Below are positions 58,201-64,000 of a DNA stretch of 64,000 nucleotides, piece by piece. Both the position numbers and the translations under genes were made by a program. Each line of letters opens with the position of its first letter. The first letter of the stretch is position 1. Source of the DNA: Acidimicrobiales bacterium (GTDB lineage Bacteria > Actinomycetota > Acidimicrobiia > Acidimicrobiales > Aldehydirespiratoraceae). The stretch covers positions 124,001 to 188,000 of the forward strand of contig JAJCXY010000041.1 of assembly GCA_029263215.1 (NCBI GenBank). The letters are read 5' to 3'. A model generated the notes under the pieces. It was not told the DNA's origin, searched no databases, and worked only from the letters and a program-made list of their open reading frames with translations.

Positions 58201-58752
58201 ATCGAGACGGTAGGGCAGGTGCGCAGCGCCGAGCTCGCAGTGCACGACCGAAGCGACCTGGCCGAGACCGTCGCCAAGCAGCTGTTCAGACTCATGACCT
58301 ACAAGGACGAGTACGAAGTCGCCCGCCTGCATCGTCGGCCCGGGCTCGCGGAAGAGATCAAGGGCCGGTTCGGCGCCGGTGCCAGTTTCACCTACCAGCT
58401 CAAGCCCCCGACCCTCGTCAAGCTCGGGATCGACCGCAAGATCGGGTTCGGACGCTTCTCTTCGGCGCTCGCGTTCGGCTCTCTGGCCCGGATGAGACGG
58501 ATGCGGGGCAGTCGCCTCGACCCCTTCGGCCGTAGCGAGGAGCGTCGCATCGAGCGCAACCTCATCCGCGAGTACGAGGAGCTGGCCCTCGAACTGGCTG
58601 GTTCGTTGAGTGCCGACAACTACGACCGAGCCGTCGAACTTGCCGGGCTGGCCGACCAGATCCGAGGATTCAGCGAAGTGAAGTTGGCCAATGTGGCTCG
58701 CTACCGAGAAGAACTCTCGGCCGCCCGCAACAACTGGCCGCGGCCGGCCTAG
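55264..58752 (+). CDS. Indolepyruvate:ferredoxin oxidoreductase family, fused single-chain
   Basis: Start MTDLAAYTLADQF; ferredoxin-like Cys cluster CDGCGHCGEISNC; GGTGVVTVNQLINTAA gamma domain. Confidence 0.92.
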   Translation: MTDLAAYTLADQFGSEQGRATLSGVQAMVRMVLDQVRADGRVGQQTGALIAGYRGSPVGGIDAAFLRNQGELDANQVRFINGVNEELGATMVWGSQLASRHEAPLYDGVLGLWYGKGPGLDRAGDAIRHGNLCGTGRTDGVIAAVGDDPACKSSTLPSASEHSMADLALPTLYPGSVQEILDYGRYGYELSRACGAWVGMKIHTDVADGSATVNFDPGRIELAGVPFLVDGEPWMQTVNDALLAPFSVQQENEAFTTRLNAARHFVATNQLDRTIGAPDAWLGIIAGGKAYLDVRSALTQLGIESDADLVAAGIRIHKPAMIWPLEPAGLRLFATGTTTIMAVEEKRAFLEDQVRNQLYGSIDAPEVIGKFDTEGRPLVPSAGAIEPDQLVEPLRRLLQPRLGSERLTPKRERIAVSVVGSTLPSRTPYFCSGCPHNRSTTVPEGSVAGGGIGCHGMALMMPGRATGITQMGGEGAQWVGLSSFVDESHRFQNLGDGTLAHSGILAIRQAVSSGANITYKILYNGTVAMTGGQDAAGELAVPELTRELDAEGVARVVVVADDTEKYASDAWFAPGTKVVHRDKLDDIQLDLREVQGTTVLIYDQGCAAELRRGRKRGRIARPTTRVFINEAVCDGCGHCGEISNCISVHPVSTPFGRKTRIHQESCNFDLTCLGGDCPAFITVNVDDSESSAGEHGSPIAATVAAWPMPADPVVPEEASLLTVGIGGTGVVTVNQLINTAALLDDKTSSSLDQTGLAQKGGQVVSHLRIGAEADVGSSRLAEGSADGYLVFDLVAGVSPANLARTAPDRTTAVVSTSRMPTGHMVTKRALADFPEIDAFRDQIDRTTRAETNQWVDAEGIAKSVFRSQPAANLIVLGIAYQTGLVPVSGDAIERAIELNGVAVEMNTEAFRLGRRLAAEPALAAEIEIDTPAVESPPALSAAHAKLLAGIDTDDTLAETLAWRVPELVAYGTTTWAARFIETVGQVRSAELAVHDRSDLAETVAKQLFRLMTYKDEYEVARLHRRPGLAEEIKGRFGAGASFTYQLKPPTLVKLGIDRKIGFGRFSSALAFGSLARMRRMRGSRLDPFGRSEERRIERNLIREYEELALELAGSLSADNYDRAVELAGLADQIRGFSEVKLANVARYREELSAARNNWPRPA

Positions 58753-58758
58753 CCGGCC
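58742..58758. terminator. Perfect palindromic hairpin spanning overlapping convergent stop codons
   Basis: GGCCGGC-cta-GCCGGCC; + stop TAG 58750-58752, - stop at 58749-58751. Confidence 0.45.
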
Positions 58759-60050
58759 TCGGAGTGGGTTACGGGTTGTTCGCCCATCCACTCCCGCAAG
58801 GTGTTCTTCAGCTTCGTCTGCTGGATGAACAGGTCCTGCTCGGCATCATGCTCACCGTTCGACTGGGGCGCCTTCAGGTAGAAGCTCAGCCATTCCTGCA
58901 CGCCGGCTTCACCAGCACGTGAGGCGAGGTCCATGAACAGGGCCAGGTCGAGCACGATCGGTGCAGCCAGGATGGAGTCGCGGCAGAGGAAGTCGATCTT
59001 GATCTGCATGGGGTAACCCATCCAGCCGAAGATGTCGATCGCGTCCCAGCCTTCCTTGTTGTCGCCACGGGGCGGGTAGTAGTTGATCCGCACCACGTGA
59101 TCGATGTTGCCGTAGAGGTCGGGGTAGACCTCGGGCTGGAGGATCTTGTGGAGTACGCCGAGCTTCGACTCTTCCTTGGTCTTGAAGTTTTCCGGAGCGT
59201 CGAGCACCTCGCCGTCGCGGTTGCCCAAGATGTTGGTGGAGTACCAGCCTCGCAGGCCGAGCATGCGGGCCTTCAGACCAGGAGCGATCAGGGTCTTCAT
59301 GAGGGTCTGGCCCGTCTTGAAATCCTTGCCGGCGATCGGCACGCCGCGCGACGCGCTCAGCTCGATCATGCAGGGCAGATCAGTGGAGAGGTTGGGGGCA
59401 CCGTTGGCGAAGGGAACGTCGCTCTGGAGGGCGGCGTACACGTAGATCTGTGACGGTGAGATGTTGTCGTCGTTGTCCTTGAGGCCCTGCTCGAAGGCGG
59501 CGACGGTCTCGTGGACCTCGGAAGCCTCTTGGAAGGCCTCGGTCGAACCGCACCACACCATCACGAGTCGGTCACAGTCGTTTTCGACGCGAAAGCGCTC
59601 GATGTCGGCCATGAGAGCCATGGCCTGATCCCACTTGTTGGTCTCGGTCTTCACGCGGGTGCCTTCGAGGCGGCTCACCCACTTCTGGTCGAAGACGGCA
59701 TCCATGGCCACGATGCCTTCGAGTTCGCTCGAGATCGGGGCGAGGTCGCGCTCGTCGAGTACTCCACAGGTGCGGGCCGCCTCGAGGGCGTTCGCCGAGA
59801 TCGGGTCCCAGCCGCCGAACACGATGTCGTCGAGTGAAGCCAGCGGGGCGAAATCACGGATGAGGGGGTTGTTGTCGTCCTCGCGTGTGCCGAGCCGGAT
59901 ATGGGCCATCTGGCTGACCGACCCGAGCGGGGCGACGCCATCTTGGCGGGCGGTGAGAACGCCGGCGATGAAGGTGGAGGCCACGGCGCCGAGTCCGGGG
60001 GTGAGGACCCCGAGCTTGCCGGTGGCAGGAGCGATGTTGCGTGCAGTCAT
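58749..60050 (-). CDS. Inositol-3-phosphate synthase
   Basis: LGVLTPGLGAVASTFIAGV; GKDFKTGQTLMKT; NILGNRDGEVL. Confidence 0.88.
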   Translation of the reverse strand: MTARNIAPATGKLGVLTPGLGAVASTFIAGVLTARQDGVAPLGSVSQMAHIRLGTREDDNNPLIRDFAPLASLDDIVFGGWDPISANALEAARTCGVLDERDLAPISSELEGIVAMDAVFDQKWVSRLEGTRVKTETNKWDQAMALMADIERFRVENDCDRLVMVWCGSTEAFQEASEVHETVAAFEQGLKDNDDNISPSQIYVYAALQSDVPFANGAPNLSTDLPCMIELSASRGVPIAGKDFKTGQTLMKTLIAPGLKARMLGLRGWYSTNILGNRDGEVLDAPENFKTKEESKLGVLHKILQPEVYPDLYGNIDHVVRINYYPPRGDNKEGWDAIDIFGWMGYPMQIKIDFLCRDSILAAPIVLDLALFMDLASRAGEAGVQEWLSFYLKAPQSNGEHDAEQDLFIQQTKLKNTLREWMGEQPVTHSEAG

Positions 60051-60106
60051 GGCCGAACCATAAGGAGTTCGACATATCAATGCACGTTGGTGAAGAAAGA
60101 CTGAAC

Positions 60107-60122
60107 TATAATGCGAAGGGTG
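60107..60122 (+). promoter_or_regulatory. Candidate -10 element (TATAAT) with possible leaderless GTG start
   Basis: TATAAT at 60107-60112, 7 nt before an in-frame GTG at 60120. Confidence 0.4.
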
Positions 60123-60974
60123 AGCCGATCTCTCCCCGACCTGTCGATCCGCCAACTCGAGTACCTCGTGGCGGTGAGCGAATCGCCCAACTGGGCCACT
60201 GCCGCAGCCGACGTAGGAGTGTCGGCCTCGGCCCTCTCCCAGGGTCTGGCCGAGCTCGAGAGACGGGTCGGTGTGCCCTTGTTCGACCGGGAAGGTAGGC
60301 GCAGGGTTCTGAGACCGGGAGCATGGGAGGTTCTCGCCCATGCCCGCCAGGTGGTCGCCCTCACCGGCGACCTCGCCGACTGGGCCGACCGCACCCGCAC
60401 CGGTCGGGGAGGGGCTCTGCGGGTGGGAATGATCGATGCCGCGGCGGTGGGCCACTTTCCCGAGGTGCTACGCAGCTTTCGAACTGGCCACTCCGAACTC
60501 GAGTTCCGCCTGCGGGTCGCGCCCTCGGCCCAGCTCCTCGACGAGCTCGAATCGGGAGAGCTCGACTTCATCGTCTGTGTCGAGCCGATCGAGCCTCGTC
60601 GTGGGGTGGTGTTGCGGCATCTGCTCACCGAGGACCTCGCTGTATTCACTCCCGAAGGGCGGCCTTTGGGATCGCCGGCATCATGGGGTCCCTGGGTTCT
60701 GTTCGCATCGGGGTCACACACCCGGGCGGTGATCGACGGTGCTCTTCGTGATCTTGGGGCCCCGAGCGAGATCGTGGCCGAATCGAATCAACCGGAAGTG
60801 TTGAGGGCGATGGTGGGCCTCGGCGTCGGATGGACGGTCCTCCCGGTCGTGCAGGCCGGCTCTGAGATGGGCGATGGCCGGGTGATCGCGTCCCGCCGCC
60901 TCTGCACCGCCACCCGCGAAGGTTCCGCCGCGTCCCCAGCGGCCGGGATGCTGGAAGAACAGCTCCGCGCCTAG
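60111..60974 (+). CDS. LysR family transcriptional regulator
   Basis: LSIRQLEYLVAVSESPNWATAAADVGVSASALSQGLAELERRVGVPLFDREGRR; start may be 60120. Confidence 0.9.
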   Translation: MRRVSRSLPDLSIRQLEYLVAVSESPNWATAAADVGVSASALSQGLAELERRVGVPLFDREGRRRVLRPGAWEVLAHARQVVALTGDLADWADRTRTGRGGALRVGMIDAAAVGHFPEVLRSFRTGHSELEFRLRVAPSAQLLDELESGELDFIVCVEPIEPRRGVVLRHLLTEDLAVFTPEGRPLGSPASWGPWVLFASGSHTRAVIDGALRDLGAPSEIVAESNQPEVLRAMVGLGVGWTVLPVVQAGSEMGDGRVIASRRLCTATREGSAASPAAGMLEEQLRA

Positions 60975-61005
60975 GCTCGCCGCGTCATCAGACCCAGGAG
61001 ACAAA

Positions 61006-61482
61006 ATGAGTAACGCAGCCGCCGCATACGACATTCTCAAGGACACAGTCGGCAACGACGAAGGAGCCGGTGATTGGTTCCAAGTCACCCAGGATCAGAT
61101 CAACCAGTTCGCCGACTGCACCCACGATCACCAGTTCATCCATATCGATGAAGAACGGGCGAAGGCCGAGACTCCCTTCGGAGGAACGATCGCACACGGC
61201 ATGCTCACCCTGTCGATGCTCGTGCACCTCAGCACGTCGGTCCCCAACGACACACCCCCGCTCGACGGCATCATCATGGGTATCAACTACGGCTTCGACA
61301 AGGTTCGCTTCGTCAACCCGGTGAACTCGGGCAAGCGGGTACGCGCCCTGAGCACCGTGAAGTCCGTCGAACTCAAGGGCAGCGCGATCGACAGCACCCG
61401 CACGTTCACCATCGAGATCGAGGGAGTCGACAAGCCGGCCATGGTGGCCGACTGGATCGGCCGGATGGTGTTCGACTCCTGA
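61006..61482 (+). CDS. MaoC-like (R)-specific enoyl-CoA hydratase
   Basis: FADCTHDHQFIHIDEERAKAETPFGGTIAHGMLTLSM hot-dog fold signature. Confidence 0.92.
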   Translation: MSNAAAAYDILKDTVGNDEGAGDWFQVTQDQINQFADCTHDHQFIHIDEERAKAETPFGGTIAHGMLTLSMLVHLSTSVPNDTPPLDGIIMGINYGFDKVRFVNPVNSGKRVRALSTVKSVELKGSAIDSTRTFTIEIEGVDKPAMVADWIGRMVFDS

Positions 61483-61514
61483 GGCGAACACGCCGACTTC
61501 CGCACCGATCCCCT

Positions 61515-63080
61515 GTGGTGAAGCTCCGACTCGGCTCCATGTTGCTGGGGGTAGCGGTAGCGGCCGCGGCCTGCAGCTCCGGCGCCAACCAGGGGTCGGC
61601 GCCTCCTCTCGTCACGTCGTCCACCAGTTCTGCCCCGACTCCGGTCGACCCACCCGACGATGACAACGGGGAGGGAGCAGATCCCGATCCCAGCGAAGTG
61701 GTGGCGGCCGACATCAGCCAGGTCGACTGTCCCGGCCCGATTGCGAGCGAGCTGATGGCTTGCGGTTCGGCTCTGGTGACGCTCGACCGAACCGACCCGA
61801 CCGCCGGGGTCGTGGAGATCACCGTGGCCACGATGCGCGGATCCGACCCCGCGGTCGACACCCCCTTGGTGGTGCTCCAGGGCGGGCCGGGTGGGGCCAG
61901 TAGCGAGCTCGCGGCGTGGTTCCCCCAACGACCGTTCACCCAGGTGTTCATCGATCAGCGAGGCACTGGATTCGGTGCTGTCGACTTCAACTGTGGAGAG
62001 TTCGACACCGCGATAATCGACATCCTGGGCTCAGAGGCGTCCGAAGCCGAAAGGCTCGGCCTGGATGCTCTCGATGCCTGTGCCCGGCGGCTCGACGACA
62101 GCGAACTGTTCGACACCACGAGTACCCGCAATCACGCCGACGACATCGTTTCGGTCATGCGCGGCCTCGGGTACGGGCACTATGTGGTCTACGGGGTGTC
62201 CTACGGGAGCACGATCGGCCTTGAGTTGCTGAGAACCGGCCCGGCTGAGATCTCCGGTGTTGTGCTCGACGGCGTCTATCCACCCGATATCGGGGTCGAT
62301 GAGGCTCTGGCGCGATCGGCAGAAATGGCGTTGGACACGCTGGCGGGGGCCTGTGCGGCCAGCGAAACCTGCTCGGGTTACACCGACGATGTGGTGGCCA
62401 CCACCGAACTGCTCATGGCGCGGCTCGACCGCGAGCCTCTGGTGGTGGGGCTCAGTGCCGATGAGACCGGTTTCTCCGAATCGATCGATGTCGTGATCGA
62501 CGGCACCAGGCTCGCCGAACTCTCCTTCCTGCTGCTCTACAGCGAGGCAAGGCTCCGATTTCTGCCGGCCGTGCTGGGAGGCATCGAGGCCGGCGATGAC
62601 TCGGCTGCTCGTTGGTTGGCGAATGTAGGGGCTCGAACGATGGTGTCGTCATACGCCGCCAACGACGAGGGCACATTTTTTGCCGTGCAGTGCAACGATC
62701 GTCTTCCCTTCACCGACGGCCCGGGAGATGATCTGGCCCCCTTCCCGGCGGCGATCACATCGGCTCCGATCATCGAGTCGTGTTCGGTGTGGGATCAGCC
62801 CGGCGCCGACGCCGTCGCCGGCTCTCCTGTGAGTTCAGATACTCCCACCCTGTTGCTCTCCGGTGAGTTCGATCCGATTACGCCGGCGGCATTCGCCGAG
62901 GCGACCGCGGCCGGGCTGAGCAACGCCACCGTGGTGACCCAGGCAGGCAGAGGCCACGGGATCTGGATCGGCAACGACTGCATCGGCTCGATCGTTCTGG
63001 ACTTTGTGTCGGATCCTGCTTCGGGTCTCGACATCACCTGCGCATCGGAGGGCGTGCCAGTCGCCTGGGCCGAGCCCTGA
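61515..63080 (+). CDS. Lipoprotein alpha/beta hydrolase (tripeptidyl aminopeptidase-like)
   Basis: Lipobox AAAACSS; LQGGPGGASSELAAW; YGVSYGSTIGLEL; LLSGEFDPITP. Confidence 0.88.
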   Translation: MVKLRLGSMLLGVAVAAAACSSGANQGSAPPLVTSSTSSAPTPVDPPDDDNGEGADPDPSEVVAADISQVDCPGPIASELMACGSALVTLDRTDPTAGVVEITVATMRGSDPAVDTPLVVLQGGPGGASSELAAWFPQRPFTQVFIDQRGTGFGAVDFNCGEFDTAIIDILGSEASEAERLGLDALDACARRLDDSELFDTTSTRNHADDIVSVMRGLGYGHYVVYGVSYGSTIGLELLRTGPAEISGVVLDGVYPPDIGVDEALARSAEMALDTLAGACAASETCSGYTDDVVATTELLMARLDREPLVVGLSADETGFSESIDVVIDGTRLAELSFLLLYSEARLRFLPAVLGGIEAGDDSAARWLANVGARTMVSSYAANDEGTFFAVQCNDRLPFTDGPGDDLAPFPAAITSAPIIESCSVWDQPGADAVAGSPVSSDTPTLLLSGEFDPITPAAFAEATAAGLSNATVVTQAGRGHGIWIGNDCIGSIVLDFVSDPASGLDITCASEGVPVAWAEP

Positions 63081-63194
63081 TCGGGCGAGTCTTCTGGGTT
63101 CTGGGGTTTTGGCGAATGTTGGGGGCGATGGGTAGTGGATTTAACCCAGCGGGGTCGACAGTGGGAGCACTTAGTCACGCAACTGGAGACCCCC

Positions 63195-64000
63195 ATGAAA
63201 CGAATTCTTCTATCCCGCCTGGTCAGCGCCTCGGTGATCATCGCTATTGTCGGCGCTCTTTCCGTCGCCGCCGTGGCCTTGCCCGGCTCACCGTTCGATG
63301 ACAGTCCGTCGACCTCTGGCGACATTTCGGGTAACTGTGATGAGGCCGAGCACGCCAACGACGTCGAGTGCGGCGGTACCGGCGCCGTCTCTGATGACGA
63401 CAATTCATCGACCCTTTCCGGCGACGACAGTCCGTCGACTCCTGGCGACATTTCGGGTAACTGTGATGAGGCCGAGCACGCCAACGACGTCGAGTGTGGC
63501 GGTACCGGCGCTGTTTCTGGCGACGACAGCCCGTCGACTCCTGGCGACATTTCGGGCAACTGTGATGAGGCCGAGCACGCCAACGACGTCGAGTGTGGCG
63601 GTACCGGCGCTGTCTCTGACGACGACAACTCGTCGACTCCTGCTCTGGACGCCGCCGGTGAAGTAGCCGCCAGGGTGGGCCAGACCGAGGAGATTGCCGG
63701 GACGGTGGCCTACTCCTTCGACGCCGCTGACGGCACCTTCACCTTGGGCCCTGTAGCCGCTCTAGGCGATTGGACCATTGCGGAGCAGAGGCAGGGCCTC
63801 CAGATCGAGGTCAGATTCACCAAGGGCACCAAGCGTGTCGACGTGCACATCGAAATCGAGCATGGCGTTGTTCGTGAGCGGGTCCGTACCCGTGACCGGG
63901 CTGACGACTCCGAGACAAGGGTCGAAAACGGCACGGTGACCCGAGTCGAGCCCGGTTCTGATGATTCCAGCTCGGGGTCTGGTTTGGATTCCGATGACAA
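63195..64000 (+). CDS. Secreted acidic protein with Cys-containing tandem repeats, 3' truncated
   Basis: MKRILLSRLVSASVIIAIVGALSVAAVALPGSPFD signal; ggaga RBS; frame open to the window end, hence absent from the ORF track. Confidence 0.82.
   Translation, partial: MKRILLSRLVSASVIIAIVGALSVAAVALPGSPFDDSPSTSGDISGNCDEAEHANDVECGGTGAVSDDDNSSTLSGDDSPSTPGDISGNCDEAEHANDVECGGTGAVSGDDSPSTPGDISGNCDEAEHANDVECGGTGAVSDDDNSSTPALDAAGEVAARVGQTEEIAGTVAYSFDAADGTFTLGPVAALGDWTIAEQRQGLQIEVRFTKGTKRVDVHIEIEHGVVRERVRTRDRADDSETRVENGTVTRVEPGSDDSSSGSGLDSDD
63321..63645. repeat. Three in-frame near-identical repeats (GDISGNCDEAEHANDVECGGTGAVS)
   Basis: Copies start at 63321, 63447, 63546; spacings 126 and 99 bp. Confidence 0.95.

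Noticed and set aside
57334-58791. 485-aa - strand ORF
   Set aside because: Antisense to the indolepyruvate oxidoreductase gene; no recognisable motifs
62795-63628. 277-aa - strand ORF rich in SSPETAPVPPHSTS repeats
   Set aside because: Antisense to the peptidase-like lipoprotein and the Cys-repeat gene; repeat pattern is inherited from the coding strand
63321-63645. CRISPR-like or regulatory direct repeats
   Set aside because: In-frame coding repeats of a secreted protein with no unique spacers
1-64000. tRNA, rRNA, transposase, integrase or phage genes
   Set aside because: None recognised on reading the ORFs and intergenic gaps; absence is not proven without tRNAscan/Rfam searches

Overview
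The window is a high-GC chromosomal segment that looks actinobacterial (gene content resembles Acidimicrobiia; this is an inference and was not searched). It is densely packed with about 45 protein-coding genes. I recognised no rRNA, tRNA, CRISPR array, transposase, integrase or prophage. Main blocks: (i) 1-7.9 kb, a surface/signalling locus with two lipoproteins, one ending in an (ALPAS)n tail, and three FHA-domain proteins (FHA-winged helix, FHA-FHA-TM-trypsin-like protease, single FHA); (ii) an aminotransferase/omega-amidase pair and a heterodimeric ABC exporter; (iii) a 2021-aa multi-pass membrane protein with a toxin-like C-terminal architecture and a 4-bp-overlapping 503-aa partner; (iv) acyl-CoA ligase, PsuG, P450, SF2 helicase, paired fold-type-II PLP enzymes, MFS transporter; (v) AddAB-like helicase-nuclease; (vi) a menaquinone cluster whose isochorismate synthase is fused in frame to a complete MerR-type regulator, then menD, menH, menC; (vii) VWA lipoprotein, serine hydrolases, gamma-glutamyltransferase, fused indolepyruvate:ferredoxin oxidoreductase, inositol-phosphate synthase with a divergent LysR gene, MaoC, a secreted peptidase-like lipoprotein, and a 3' truncated Cys-repeat protein. 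Best candidates for something undescribed are the FHA/lipoprotein locus, the giant membrane protein operon and the MerR-MenF fusion. Two genes that run off the window ends are absent from the supplied ORF track.
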